A DNA stretch of 64,000 nt from Streptomyces nigrescens (lineage in GTDB: Bacteria > Actinomycetota > Actinomycetes > Streptomycetales > Streptomycetaceae). The notes beneath the pieces were generated by a model. It saw only the letters and a program-made list of their open reading frames with translations, was not told the DNA's origin and made no database searches. Where the stretch lies: positions 1,674,001 through 1,738,000 of the forward strand of contig AP026073.1 of NCBI GenBank assembly GCA_024349765.1. The letters run 5' to 3'. Both the position numbers and the translations under genes were made by a program. The stretch's first letter is position 1. Every line of letters begins with the position of its first letter. Below are positions 43,206 through 52,537 of this stretch, piece after piece.

Positions 43206-45014
43206 ATGGCAGCCACATTCCGGCGGCGGCTTCGCAGGGGAGCGGCCTCGACAGCCGTGGCGGCGTTCGTCCTCGCCGCCCTGACCGCCTCCCAGTCGCC
43301 GGACGCCACCGCGAAGGCGGCCAAGGAACAGGAACCCTCCCCGCCGGTCGACACCCCCATCGACGGCGGCGCGCCCTACTACACGGACCTGCCGCCGCAC
43401 AACAGCCCGGCGCCGCCCCGCCGTTCCTCCCACTCCCGCCCCGACGGCGGCACCCGCGTCATCACCGGGCCCGCCCAGGCCGGCATCCCCGCCACCGTCC
43501 TGGCCGCGTACAAGAACGCCCAGTCCCGCCTCGACGCCGAGGACCCCGGCTGCCGGCTGCCCTGGCAACTGCTCGCCGGGATCGGCAAGGTCGAATCCGG
43601 CCAGGCCGGCGGCGGCGCGGTCGACGCCGTGGGCACCACCCTCCGGCCGATCCTCGGCCCGCAGCTCAACGGCCACGGCTTCGCCCGCATCCTCGACACC
43701 GACGGCGGCCGCTACGACGGCGACACCACCCACGACCGCGCCGTCGGCCCGATGCAGTTCATCCCCTCCACCTGGTCCCAGGGCGGCCCGTACCAGGGTG
43801 GTTGGGGCGCCGACGGCAACGGCGACGGCAAGAAGGACCCCAACAACGTCTACGACGCCGCGCTCGCCGCCGGCCGCTACCTCTGCGCCGACGGCCGCGA
43901 CCTGTCGGACCCCCGCGACCTGGACCGCGCCGTCCTCGGCTACAACAACTCCGCCGACTACCTGCGCACCGTGCTGTCCTGGTACACGTTCTACCGCAAG
44001 GGCACCTACGAGGTGCCCGACGGCCACGGCGTCCTCCCGGTACACCACCGCGGCACCCACGAAACCGGCAACGGGCACGGAAGCGGGCACGCGGGCGGCC
44101 GCTCCGGCGGCGGAAGCGGCCAGGGCCGGGCCCACGGCAAGGGCTCCGGCACGCCCGCCAAGCCCCGTCCCGAGCCCAACGGGCCCGCCCGACCCGGCGG
44201 TTCCGGTTCCGGCCACACCCCGGGCACCCCCACCCCGAAGCCCACCCCCGGCACCCCCGGGCCCGGCACCCCGGCACCCGCCAAGCCCGGCCCCGTCACC
44301 GCCCTCGCCCGCGTCGGCGACCAGGACCTGACCGCCACCGCCGGCACCGACTTCGCCACCACGCCCCGGGTCCGCGCCAAGGACGCCGCGGGCAAGCCCG
44401 TCGCCGGCGCCCGGATCCGCTTCACCCTCCCCGCCGGCACCGACGCCCGCTTCCCCGGCAACGCCACCACCGCCACCGTCACCACCGGCAAGGACGGCCT
44501 GGCCACCGCGCCCACCCTGCACGCGGGCGACCGGGCCGGCGACTTCACCGTCCGGGCGACGGCCGTCGGCCGCACCCTGTCCGCCGTCACCTTCGACGCC
44601 ACCGTCAAGGCCAAGCCGGCGCCGAAGGCCGACACCCTCACCCGCACCTCGGACAAGGAACTGACCGCCACCGCCGGCCAGGCCTTCGCCGAGGACGCCG
44701 TCGAGATCAAGGCGACCTTCCAGGGCGAGATCGCGGCCGGCGTGCCGGTCACCGCGACCATGGTCACCGACGACCCCGACAAGCCGGTGGAGAACGACCG
44801 GGGCCCCTACTTCAAGGACCCGAAGGCCACCGGCGACAACAAGGACAAGCCGGTCCGCACCCTCGCCGGGCTGACCACGGACGCCGACGGCCTGCTGAAA
44901 CTCCCGAAGATCTACACCGACTCGCACACCGGGACGTTCCTGCTGCGGCTGACCACCGACGACGGCGCCGTCCTCACCGTCAAGCTCAAGGTCGCCGCCC
45001 CGGCCACCTCCTGA
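43206..45014 (+). CDS. Secreted lytic murein transglycosylase with C-terminal Ig-like domains
   Basis: Cell-wall enzyme of 602 aa. The N-terminal basic signal segment RRRLRRGAASTAVAAFVLAAL exports it. The SLT catalytic domain (about 95-275) has LPWQLLAGIGKVESG with the catalytic Glu (about 136), then GPMQFIPSTWS, DPNNVYDAALAAGRYLC and AVLGYNNSADYL, and cleaves peptidoglycan to 1,6-anhydro muropeptides. A Gly/Pro/Lys-rich linker (about 290-360) leads to two Ig-like repeats (VTALARVGDQDLTATAGTDF and DTLTRTSDKELTATAGQAF). The ATG has a G-rich ribosome binding site (GGAGGGG) and an upstream inverted repeat. Confidence 0.88.
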   Translation: MAATFRRRLRRGAASTAVAAFVLAALTASQSPDATAKAAKEQEPSPPVDTPIDGGAPYYTDLPPHNSPAPPRRSSHSRPDGGTRVITGPAQAGIPATVLAAYKNAQSRLDAEDPGCRLPWQLLAGIGKVESGQAGGGAVDAVGTTLRPILGPQLNGHGFARILDTDGGRYDGDTTHDRAVGPMQFIPSTWSQGGPYQGGWGADGNGDGKKDPNNVYDAALAAGRYLCADGRDLSDPRDLDRAVLGYNNSADYLRTVLSWYTFYRKGTYEVPDGHGVLPVHHRGTHETGNGHGSGHAGGRSGGGSGQGRAHGKGSGTPAKPRPEPNGPARPGGSGSGHTPGTPTPKPTPGTPGPGTPAPAKPGPVTALARVGDQDLTATAGTDFATTPRVRAKDAAGKPVAGARIRFTLPAGTDARFPGNATTATVTTGKDGLATAPTLHAGDRAGDFTVRATAVGRTLSAVTFDATVKAKPAPKADTLTRTSDKELTATAGQAFAEDAVEIKATFQGEIAAGVPVTATMVTDDPDKPVENDRGPYFKDPKATGDNKDKPVRTLAGLTTDADGLLKLPKIYTDSHTGTFLLRLTTDDGAVLTVKLKVAAPATS

Positions 45015-45211
45015 CACACCGGCGGCCGGCGACCCCCGGCCGCAGACCCCGGCCGGCCGGAACCCCGCCCGGCCCGCACCGCCGCCCTGCCCGCCGTCCC
45101 GGGCAGGGCGGCGGTGCCCCATCTGCCCGGGCGGCACGTGTTCTCATCTCCGCCGCCCGTTGCTACGGTGCCCCCGCCCTGACGCCGTATCAGATGTGCC
45201 GGGAGGCGACC

Positions 45212-45346
45212 ATGCGCGCCCTGATTGCCGCCGCGGCCGGACTGGCCGCCGCACTCGCCCTCATCCTCACCGTCACGGCCGTCGGCGCCCCCAGCGGCAC
45301 CACCTCACCCAAGCCGCTGCTCACCACCGTCCCCACACACCCCTGA
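45212..45346 (+). CDS. Small single-pass membrane protein, SPW_0924-like
   Basis: A 44-aa peptide, MRALIAAAAGLAAALALIL at the start, with one membrane segment and a Pro/Thr-rich tail (TSPKPLLTTVP). GGGAGG 5 bases before the ATG and a short 18-bp gap to the following DUF3068 gene support a real gene. From memory it matches the small family named SPW_0924 found across Streptomyces; its function is unknown. It probably forms an operon with the next gene. Confidence 0.7.
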   Translation: MRALIAAAAGLAAALALILTVTAVGAPSGTTSPKPLLTTVPTHP

Positions 45347-45364
45347 GGGAGGGACGCCGCCGCC

Positions 45365-46351
45365 ATGCGCCGCACCGCCAGCCTGGTACTGCTCGCCTTC
45401 GCCGTCTTCTTCACCGCGCTCTCCCCGCTGCTGCGGTGGTACGCCTTCCCGCGGCTCGCCAAGATCCCGCCCGGCCAGTACCAGGACATGGTCCTGGAGG
45501 CCCGGCCCGCCACCCTGATCGACTACGGCACCATGAAGGCCAGGACGGTCCCCAAGGTCACCATCGTCCAGACCCTCAAGGGCGACGTCGCCGCCTCCGA
45601 CCGGATCGAGCGGACCGCCGGCCGCGACGTCGTCGTCTGGGACGCCCTGTCCTATGTCGCCGGACCCGACGGCAAGATGGTCTCCGAGATCCCCGAGCGC
45701 TACATCTTCGACGCCCACTCGCAGGACCCCGTGCACGCCACCGGCGAGATGGTCGACGGCGACCCCGTGCACCGCACCGGCATCGAGTACAAGTGGCCGT
45801 TCCTCACCGAGAAGCGCGACTACACCTACTTCGACGCCCAGACCCGCACCTCGGCCCCCATCCACTACAAGGGCACCCGCACCTTCCGCGGCCTGGAGGT
45901 CTACTACTTCGAGCAGACCATCCCCTGGACCAGGGTCCCGCTGCCCAAGAAGATGCCGGTCAAGGGCATCACTCCGAAGGCCGTCGAGAAGATGGGCACC
46001 ACCCGCTGGTACTCCACCAAGCGGATGTTCTGGGTCGAGCCGGTCACCGGCGCCCCCGTCAACGGCGAGGAAATCCACCGGGAAGAGCTGCGCGGCGGCG
46101 ACCTCCTGCCCGGCGGCGGCAAGGTCACCGCGTTCGCCGGAGACGTCAGGATGCGCGCGGACTACGTCGACTCCACCGTCGCCCTGGTGACCTCCCAGCG
46201 CACCCTCGTCCTGCTCCTGACCAGCTACCTCCCCGGGGGATTCCTGACCCTCGGCGCCGCACTGCTCGCGCTGAGCCTCCACCTCGAAGCCCGCGGCCGC
46301 CGCCCGGCCACCCCGGAGACGGAAGCGGAACCCGCCCTCAACCCCGTCTGA
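45365..46351 (+). CDS. DUF3068 membrane protein (PorA-family-like)
   Basis: Protein of 328 aa with a membrane segment at each end (SLVLLAFAVFFTALSPLLRWY and LVLLLTSYLPGGFLTLGAALLAL) and an exposed domain of about 250 residues between them. Characteristic blocks are LIDYGTMKARTVPKVTIVQTL, KWPFLTEKRDYTYFDA, FRGLEVYYFEQTIPWT and TRWYSTKRMFWVEPVTGAPVNGEE, the DUF3068 pattern. The function is unknown. It follows the 44-aa peptide by 18 bp. Its end overlaps the convergent helicase gene by 14 bp. Confidence 0.82.
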   Translation: MRRTASLVLLAFAVFFTALSPLLRWYAFPRLAKIPPGQYQDMVLEARPATLIDYGTMKARTVPKVTIVQTLKGDVAASDRIERTAGRDVVVWDALSYVAGPDGKMVSEIPERYIFDAHSQDPVHATGEMVDGDPVHRTGIEYKWPFLTEKRDYTYFDAQTRTSAPIHYKGTRTFRGLEVYYFEQTIPWTRVPLPKKMPVKGITPKAVEKMGTTRWYSTKRMFWVEPVTGAPVNGEEIHREELRGGDLLPGGGKVTAFAGDVRMRADYVDSTVALVTSQRTLVLLLTSYLPGGFLTLGAALLALSLHLEARGRRPATPETEAEPALNPV

Positions 46352-48896
46352 GCCGCGCGGTGGTGTGCCGGGTCGGCTCGGCCGCCGAAGGGTCCTCCGG
46401 CCAGGGGTGCTTGGGATAGCGGCCGCGCAACTCCGCGCGCACGGCGCGGTATCCGTCCCGCCAGAACGACGCCAGATCTGCCGTGACGGCCGCCGGGCGC
46501 CCCGCCGGCGACAGCAGATGCACCAGCACCGGCACCCGCCCGCCGGCTGTCCGGGGCGACTCCTGCCAGCCGAACAGCTCCTGCAGCTTCACCGCCAGCA
46601 CCGGCTGCTCCCCGCCGTAGTCCACCCGCACCCGGGAACCGCTCGGCACCTCGATGCGCTCCGGTGCCAGCTCGTCGAAGCGGGCCGCGTCGCCGGTCGC
46701 CCAGGGCAGCAGCCGGGCCAGCGCCGCCGCCGTGTCGGCCCGCTCCAGATCCGCCCGCCGCCGCGCCCGGCCCAGCTCCACCCCCAGCCAGTCCTCCACC
46801 CGCGCGAGCAACGCCGCGTCCGACACGTCCGGCCACGGCGCGCCCAGCTCCCGGTGCAGGAACGCCATCCGCTGCCGCACCGCCACCGCACCCGCCGGCC
46901 ACCGCAGCAGCCCGAGCCCCTCCCGGCGCAGCCCGGCCACCACGGCCTCCCGCACCAGCTCCGGATCCGGCGCCGACAGCGGCCGCACCGCCAGCTCGAT
47001 CGCCCCCAGCCGCTCCACCCGCCGCGCCACCACGTCCCCGTCCGCCCAGCGCACCTCCTCACCCGAGGAATACAGCGCCCGCGCCGCGGCACACGCCGTG
47101 TCCTCGTCGATCACCGCCGCCAGCCGCACCCGCGCCGACGCCGCGGCCACCGGCCGGTCCGCCACCGCGACCGCCAGCCACTGCGCGTCCCGCAGCCGCG
47201 AACCCTCCCCGCCCGGCTCGGCACCGGTGCCCGACGCCATCAGATAGCTGCCGGCCCCGCGCGCCCGGGCCACCCGCTCGGGAAACGCCAGCGCCGCGAC
47301 CAGCCCCGCCACCGCGTCGTCCGACGCGCCCCGCCCCGTGCCGCCACCACGAGGCGCCTCCCCGGCCCCGGCCGCACCGGGCTCACCGACCGCCGCCGCC
47401 AGCCGCCGCGCCTCCTGCCGCCACCTGGCGGCATAGCCGTCCCCGCCCCGGCGCGCGGTGCGCCAGGCCTCCGCCAGATCGTCCCCGTACGCCCGCGGCG
47501 GCTCCTCGCTGAGCAGGGCCACCACCTCCGCCGCCCGCCGCACCCCGACCTCGGCGGAGCCGTCCAGCAGCGCCCGCGCCAGCCGGGGATGCACGCCCAT
47601 CCGCGCCATCCGCAGGCCCCGCCCGGTCGCCCGGCCCGCCGCGTCCACCGCGCCGACCGCCGTCAGCACCTCCCGGGCCGCGCCCAGCGCCCCGGCCGGC
47701 GGGGCGTCCAGCAGCGCCAGACCGCTCGCGTCCGGATCGCCCCAGCACGCCGCCTGCAACGCGAACGCGGTCAGATCGGCCACCCTGATCTCCGGGTCGG
47801 GGAAGGCCGGCAGCCGCCCGTCCTCACCCTCCGTCCAGCAGCGGTAGACCACGCCCGGCGCCTCCCGCCCGGCCCGGCCCGCCCGCTGCCGGGCCGCCGC
47901 CCGGGACGCCCGTACGGTCGTCAGCGCGCTCAGCCCCCGCGCATGATCCATCCGCGGCACCCGCGCCAGCCCGCTGTCGACCACCACCCGCACCCCCGGC
48001 ACGGTCAGGCTGGACTCGGCCACCGAGGTCGCCAGCACCACCCTGCGGACGCCGTCGCCGCCCGCCAGTACGGCGTCCTGTACCTCGGCCGGCGCCCGGC
48101 CGTGCACCTGCAGCACCTCGGCGTCCACCCCGGCCAGCTCCCCGGCGACCCGCCCGATCTCCCCGACACCGGGCAGGAAGCACAGCACATCGCCGGTCCG
48201 CTCGCGCAGCGCCCGCCGCACCACGCCCGCCACATGCGTCAGCAGCGCCGGATCGACCCGCAGGCCGTGCGCCGGCCGCACCGGCCGCTCCGGGGGCGCC
48301 CACACCGTCTCCACCGGATGCGACACGCCCGCCGCCTCCACCACCGGTGCCGGCCCCGCCGCCCCGCCCAGCAGCCCGGCCCACCCCTCGGCGTCCGTCG
48401 TCGCCGAGGCGGCCACCAGCCGCAGCGCCGGGCGGAGCGTCTCCCGCACGTCCAGCAGGAACGCCGCCGAGGTGTCGGCGTCCAGATGCCGCTCATGGCA
48501 CTCGTCCAGCACCACGACATCCACCCCGGCCAGCTCCGGATCGCGCTGCAGCCGCTGCAGCAGCACGCCGGTCGTCACCACCTCCACGGCCGTACGCGGC
48601 CCGGCCCGCCGCTCGCCGCGCACCGTGAACCCCACCCGGTCACCCACCTGCTCGCCCAGCAGCCAGGCCATCCGGCGCGCCGCGGCCCGGGCCGCGATCC
48701 GCCGCGGCTCGGCGACCAGCACCCGCCGGCGCGGCCCGTCGCCGGTCAGCCCGGCCAGGTCCAGCGGCACCAGCGTCGTCTTGCCGGTGCCCGGCGGGGC
48801 GCACAGCACCGCGCTGCCGGCCCCGTCGAGGGCGGCGCGCAGCGCGGGCAGGGCGGTCCGTACGGGCAGCTGGGCGAGGGCGTCACGGGCGATCAC
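46338..48896 (-). CDS. hrpB: ATP-dependent RNA helicase HrpB
   Basis: DEAH-type helicase of about 852 aa. Walker A is LCAPPGTGKTTLVPLDL (about 33-49), Walker B is VVLDECHERHL, and the later helicase motifs are VLATSVAESSLTVPGVRVVVD and RAGRAGREAPGVVYR. The HrpB-specific C-terminal region ends with HLLSPAGRPAAVTADLASFWRDGY...RYPKHPWPEDP, a strong family signature. Its role in bacteria is unclear. The start is uncertain: GTG 48896 is preceded by GGAGG at only 2-3 bases; codons further upstream look non-coding. Confidence 0.93.
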   Translation of the reverse strand: MIARDALAQLPVRTALPALRAALDGAGSAVLCAPPGTGKTTLVPLDLAGLTGDGPRRRVLVAEPRRIAARAAARRMAWLLGEQVGDRVGFTVRGERRAGPRTAVEVVTTGVLLQRLQRDPELAGVDVVVLDECHERHLDADTSAAFLLDVRETLRPALRLVAASATTDAEGWAGLLGGAAGPAPVVEAAGVSHPVETVWAPPERPVRPAHGLRVDPALLTHVAGVVRRALRERTGDVLCFLPGVGEIGRVAGELAGVDAEVLQVHGRAPAEVQDAVLAGGDGVRRVVLATSVAESSLTVPGVRVVVDSGLARVPRMDHARGLSALTTVRASRAAARQRAGRAGREAPGVVYRCWTEGEDGRLPAFPDPEIRVADLTAFALQAACWGDPDASGLALLDAPPAGALGAAREVLTAVGAVDAAGRATGRGLRMARMGVHPRLARALLDGSAEVGVRRAAEVVALLSEEPPRAYGDDLAEAWRTARRGGDGYAARWRQEARRLAAAVGEPGAAGAGEAPRGGGTGRGASDDAVAGLVAALAFPERVARARGAGSYLMASGTGAEPGGEGSRLRDAQWLAVAVADRPVAAASARVRLAAVIDEDTACAAARALYSSGEEVRWADGDVVARRVERLGAIELAVRPLSAPDPELVREAVVAGLRREGLGLLRWPAGAVAVRQRMAFLHRELGAPWPDVSDAALLARVEDWLGVELGRARRRADLERADTAAALARLLPWATGDAARFDELAPERIEVPSGSRVRVDYGGEQPVLAVKLQELFGWQESPRTAGGRVPVLVHLLSPAGRPAAVTADLASFWRDGYRAVRAELRGRYPKHPWPEDPSAAEPTRHTTARLRRG

Positions 48897-48977
48897 AACC
48901 TCCAGTCTGCCGCCCGCCACCGACAACGCCGCCGGCCGCCGGCGACGCCGCACCGCCTCGGCCGCCGGCAGGGGCCG

Positions 48978-49799
48978 CTACGCCTCCGCCTCGCACACGA
49001 AGATCGCCGTGCCCGGGATCAGATGCCCGCGCAGCGGGGACCAGCCGCCCCACTCCTGGGTGTTCCACTCCGGCCATTCCGGCTCGACGAGGTCCAGCAG
49101 CCGGAACCCGGCCGCGACCACGTCCCGCACCCGGTCGCCCAGCGTCCGGTGGTGCTCCACGTACACCGCCCGCCCGGTCCCGTCCTGCTCGACGTACGGG
49201 GTGCGGTCGAAGTAGGAGGACGCCACCGACAGCCCCTCGGGCCCCGGCTCGTCCGGGAAGGCCCAGCGGAGCGGGTGGGTGACGGAGAAGACGAACCGGC
49301 CGCCCGGCCGCAGTACCCGGCGCACCTCGCGCAGCACCCGTACGGGATCGGCGACGAACGGCAGCGCCCCGTATGCCGAGCAGGCGAGATCGAAACTGCC
49401 GTCGCGGAAGGGGAGCGCCCCGGCGTCCGCCTCCACCAGATCCGTGGCGGCGCCCGGCGTCGCGTCGGCGATCCGCAGCGCGTGCTGGAGCTGCCGGTGC
49501 GAGATGTCCAGCGCCACCGGGAGCGCGCCCTGGGCCGCCAGCCAGCGGGAGCACTGCGCCGCGCCGGCGCCGATCTCCAGGATCCGCCGCCCCTTCAGCT
49601 CGGCGGCCGGCCCGAGCAGCGCGGCCTCCGCCTCGTCCAGCCCCTCAGGTCCCCACACGAACCGGTCGTCCCCCAGGAACGCGCCGTGCTCACTCTGGTA
49701 CTCGTCGGCGTTACGGTCCCACCAGCCCCGATTGGCGCGGCTGCTCTCGGTGGCCGAGGCGTCACGGCGGGTCGCCTCCGGCTCGTGGTCTTGGTTCAT
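48978..49799 (-). CDS. Class I SAM-dependent methyltransferase
   Basis: Methyltransferase of 273 aa. The SAM site is RRILEIGAGAAQCSRWLAA (about 71-89), followed by the acidic residue in PVALDISHRQL, LVEADAGALPFRDGSFDLACS and VLREVRRVLRPGGRFVFSVTHPLRW. The RGWWDRNADEYQSEHGAFLG block before the fold is seen in many actinobacterial methyltransferases. The substrate is unknown. It is divergent from rpsA across a 375-bp gap and 80 bp after the helicase gene start region. Confidence 0.9.
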   Translation of the reverse strand: MNQDHEPEATRRDASATESSRANRGWWDRNADEYQSEHGAFLGDDRFVWGPEGLDEAEAALLGPAAELKGRRILEIGAGAAQCSRWLAAQGALPVALDISHRQLQHALRIADATPGAATDLVEADAGALPFRDGSFDLACSAYGALPFVADPVRVLREVRRVLRPGGRFVFSVTHPLRWAFPDEPGPEGLSVASSYFDRTPYVEQDGTGRAVYVEHHRTLGDRVRDVVAAGFRLLDLVEPEWPEWNTQEWGGWSPLRGHLIPGTAIFVCEAEA

Positions 49800-49922
49800 C
49801 GCGCCCGTCGTCGTAGTCTTCGCTCTGCTTGTTGCTGCAGGGACTGTGAGGCCGCTCGGCCTCGCGGAACATCGCGTGTGCCGGTTTTGGGGCGCTCTGC
49901 CCCGGGTGTGCGCGTTCGCGCA

Positions 49923-49951
49923 TTGACCGTGTCCGGCTGCCCCCGTATGCT
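49923..49951 (+). promoter_or_regulatory. Sigma-70-type promoter for rpsA
   Basis: TTGACC (49923-49928) and TATGCT (49946-49951) are exactly 17 bases apart, close to the HrdB consensus. Transcription from here gives a leader of roughly 215 nt before rpsA. Confidence 0.6.
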
Positions 49952-50045
49952 ACAAGTTGCGCTGCGGGCTTGCGCGCCTCAGACGGAGCAGGCCGCGCTC
50001 GCATCTGTATGCACCCCTCGGTTTTGAGGCGTTTCGGGCGGCTCC

Positions 50046-50059
50046 GATGCTTCGGCATC
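50046..50059 (+). other. Tetraloop hairpin in the rpsA leader
   Basis: GATGC-TTCG-GCATC has 5-bp arms and a UUCG loop closed by C-G, an extra-stable RNA hairpin. It lies about 115 bases before the rpsA start. It may be part of a control element in the leader. The remainder of the gap 49800-50174 holds promoters but no supported gene. Confidence 0.5.
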
Positions 50060-50174
50060 CATGAGCCTCCATGAGAAAGCGTCTCTGACACTGTCCGGCT
50101 TATGCAGAGGCGATACGGGCTCTCGGCGTAGCAGTACCTACGACTTCAATGTCCGTACCGGAGCCCTTTCCCAC

Positions 50175-51692
50175 ATGACGAGCAGCACCGAGACCACCGC
50201 CACCACCCCGCAGGTTGCGGTCAACGACATCGGTAACGAGGAAGCTTTCCTCGCCGCGATCGACGAGACGATCAAGTACTTCAACGACGGCGACATCGTC
50301 GACGGCGTCATCGTGAAGGTCGACCGGGACGAGGTCCTGCTCGACATTGGTTACAAGACCGAAGGCGTCATCCCGAGCCGCGAGCTCTCGATCAAGCACG
50401 ACGTCGACCCCAACGAGGTCGTCGCCGTCGGTGACGAGATCGAGGCCCTCGTCCTCCAGAAGGAGGACAAGGAAGGCCGCCTGATCCTCTCGAAGAAGCG
50501 CGCCCAGTACGAGCGTGCCTGGGGCACCATCGAGAAGATCAAGGAAGAGGACGGCATCGTCACCGGTACCGTCATCGAGGTCGTCAAGGGTGGTCTCATC
50601 CTCGACATCGGCCTCCGTGGCTTCCTCCCGGCCTCCCTGGTCGAGATGCGCCGCGTCCGCGACCTGCAGCCCTACGTGGGCAAGGAGCTCGAGGCCAAGA
50701 TCATCGAGCTGGACAAGAACCGCAACAACGTGGTCCTGTCCCGCCGTGCCTGGCTGGAGCAGACCCAGAGCGAGGTCCGCCAGACCTTCCTCACCACCCT
50801 CCAGAAGGGTCAGGTGCGCTCCGGCGTCGTCTCCTCCATCGTCAACTTCGGTGCCTTCGTGGACCTGGGTGGCGTCGACGGTCTCGTCCACGTCTCCGAG
50901 CTGTCCTGGAAGCACATCGACCACCCGTCCGAGGTCGTCGAGGTCGGCCAGGAGGTCACGGTCGAGGTCCTGGACGTCGACATGGACCGCGAGCGCGTCT
51001 CCCTGTCGCTCAAGGCGACCCAGGAAGACCCGTGGCAGCAGTTCGCCCGGACCCACCAGATCGGTCAGGTCGTCCCGGGTAAGGTCACCAAGCTCGTTCC
51101 GTTCGGTGCGTTCGTGCGCGTCGACGAGGGCATCGAGGGCCTGGTCCACATCTCCGAGCTGGCCGAGCGCCACGTCGAGATCCCGGAGCAGGTCGTCCAG
51201 GTCAACGACGAGATCTTCGTCAAGGTCATCGACATCGACCTCGAGCGCCGTCGCATCAGCCTCTCGCTGAAGCAGGCCAACGAGTCCTTCGGTGCCGACC
51301 CGACGGCGGTCGAGTTCGACCCGACCCTGTACGGCATGGCCGCGTCCTACGACGACCAGGGCAACTACATCTACCCCGAGGGCTTCGACCCGGAGACCAA
51401 CGACTGGCTGGAGGGCTACGAGGCCCAGCGCGAGGCGTGGGAGCAGCAGTACGCCGAGGCGCAGCAGCGCTTCGAGCAGCACCAGGCCCAGGTCATCAAG
51501 TCCCGCGAGGCCGACGAGCAGGCTGCGGCCGAGGGCGCTGCGGCGCCGGCGGCGCAGGGTGGCGGCCAGGCCGGCGGCGGCAACGCCGGTGGCGGCTCGT
51601 ACTCCTCGGAGTCGGCGGACAACGCCGGCGCCCTGGCGTCGGACGAGGCGCTCGCCGCCCTCCGCGAGAAGCTGGCCGGCGGCCAGAGCTGA
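50175..51692 (+). CDS. rpsA: 30S ribosomal protein S1
   Basis: Ribosomal protein of 505 aa that helps mRNA bind the 30S subunit. Four S1 RNA-binding repeats are visible, starting near residues 39 (IVDGVIVKVDRDEVLLDIG), 127 (IVTGTVIEVVKGGLILDIG), 212 (VRSGVVSSIVNFGAFVDLG) and 297 (VVPGKVTKLVPFGAFVRVD); E. coli has six, and four is normal for actinobacteria. The C-terminal 110 residues are acidic then Gly/Ala rich and likely disordered. Codon use is less extreme than in neighbours, as expected for a highly expressed gene. A long leader precedes it and a strong terminator follows. Confidence 0.97.
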   Translation: MTSSTETTATTPQVAVNDIGNEEAFLAAIDETIKYFNDGDIVDGVIVKVDRDEVLLDIGYKTEGVIPSRELSIKHDVDPNEVVAVGDEIEALVLQKEDKEGRLILSKKRAQYERAWGTIEKIKEEDGIVTGTVIEVVKGGLILDIGLRGFLPASLVEMRRVRDLQPYVGKELEAKIIELDKNRNNVVLSRRAWLEQTQSEVRQTFLTTLQKGQVRSGVVSSIVNFGAFVDLGGVDGLVHVSELSWKHIDHPSEVVEVGQEVTVEVLDVDMDRERVSLSLKATQEDPWQQFARTHQIGQVVPGKVTKLVPFGAFVRVDEGIEGLVHISELAERHVEIPEQVVQVNDEIFVKVIDIDLERRRISLSLKQANESFGADPTAVEFDPTLYGMAASYDDQGNYIYPEGFDPETNDWLEGYEAQREAWEQQYAEAQQRFEQHQAQVIKSREADEQAAAEGAAAPAAQGGGQAGGGNAGGGSYSSESADNAGALASDEALAALREKLAGGQS

Positions 51693-51721
51693 GCTCGCGC
51701 CGGTAGGCAGTAGCTGATCGA

Positions 51722-51755
51722 CGAAGGCCCGTTCCCCTCGGGGAGCGGGCCTTCG
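51722..51755 (+). terminator. Strong terminator after rpsA
   Basis: CGAAGGCCCG (51722-51731) pairs with CGGGCCTTCG (51746-51755), and the inner TTCCCC/GGGGAG continues the stem to a 2-nt tip, giving about 16 bp. It lies 30 bases past the stop codon. Confidence 0.9.
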
Positions 51756-51917
51756 CCGTGCCGTCGAGTTGTCGGGCCGTCGAGCCGTCGGGCCATTGGC
51801 GGGCGTCGTGTTTGTCGCCGTGCCGCCGTGCCGCCGTGGCCGTGGTCCTCGCGGTCGTGTGGTGCGGCAGCCGGGGTGCGCTCCGGTCGGGTCAGCGGGT
51901 CGGGTCAGCCAGGCGGG

Positions 51918-52402
51918 TCAGCCCACGGGGACGCCCGGATTGGCGGCGCCGCGGCCGCCGGTGACGGTGATGTCCCCCGCGATGGTCACCGGACAAACGG
52001 AGGCGCCGTCGAAGCCGTTGCCGCTGATCTTCGCGCCGGTGGTGCCGTCCTTGATGTCGACGTTCTCGCCGCCGACACCGGGGGCCGAAGGTGTTGTCGA
52101 GGATCTGCATGTTGTCGCCGTTGTCGCCGTTGTCGTCGGTGCTGCCCGCACTGCCGACGCAGACGCGCCGCCCATCCCGCTGCCGTACTTGCAGTAAAGC
52201 CCGTAGCCGCCGCCCGCGGTGAGCGCGGCCCGGGGTGAACCGGTCAGCGTGATGCGGGAGAGGGAGGTGCCGGTAGCGGTGGCTGTGAAGTTGCCGCTGT
52301 AGGTGCCGTCGGCCAGCTGGGCGGTGTCCCCGTTGCCGTGGGGCGGCCAGCGGGATCAACGAGACGGTGCTCAGCAGCGGCACAGTGCCGGTACCGCCGG
52401 GG
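51918..52402 (-). pseudogene. Decayed right-handed beta-helix (pectate-lyase-like) protein
   Basis: Fragments of one secreted beta-helix protein read in alternating frames on the minus strand. In order they are ADGTYSGNFTATATGTS...ITLTGSPRAALTAGGGYGL, then in another frame CVGSAGSTDDNGDN...NMQILDNTFGP, then back to GVGGENVDIKDGTTGAKISGNGFDG and the end GRGAANPGVPVG. At least two frameshifts separate these, and the central coils expected after GGGYGL are missing, which implies a deletion. The order and motifs match Streptomyces beta-helix (polysaccharide-lyase-like) proteins. The 5' end is uncertain. The gap 52403-52752 holds a 21-bp tandem repeat and the PAC2 promoter. Confidence 0.7.
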
Positions 52403-52495
52403 ACACGGACCCGTGCGCCGCTCGGGCTCCGGAGCGATGGCAGGCTCCTCAGGGGCGGGCTGGAGCGCATCCCACCGGGTATCGGCTACGAAGAG

Positions 52496-52537
52496 GATGG
52501 TGGCTCAACTCGCCCTGATGGTGGCTCAACTCGTCCT
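52496..52537. repeat. 21-bp tandem duplication
   Basis: GATGGTGGCTCAACTCG plus four bases occurs twice head to tail (52496-52516 and 52517-52537) with one mismatch. It lies upstream of the decayed beta-helix gene and may be a remnant of its promoter region. Confidence 0.75.

Noticed and set aside
49762-50091. A minus-strand frame in the rpsA leader region
   Set aside because: It overlaps the methyltransferase start and the rpsA promoter and has no family-like sequence.
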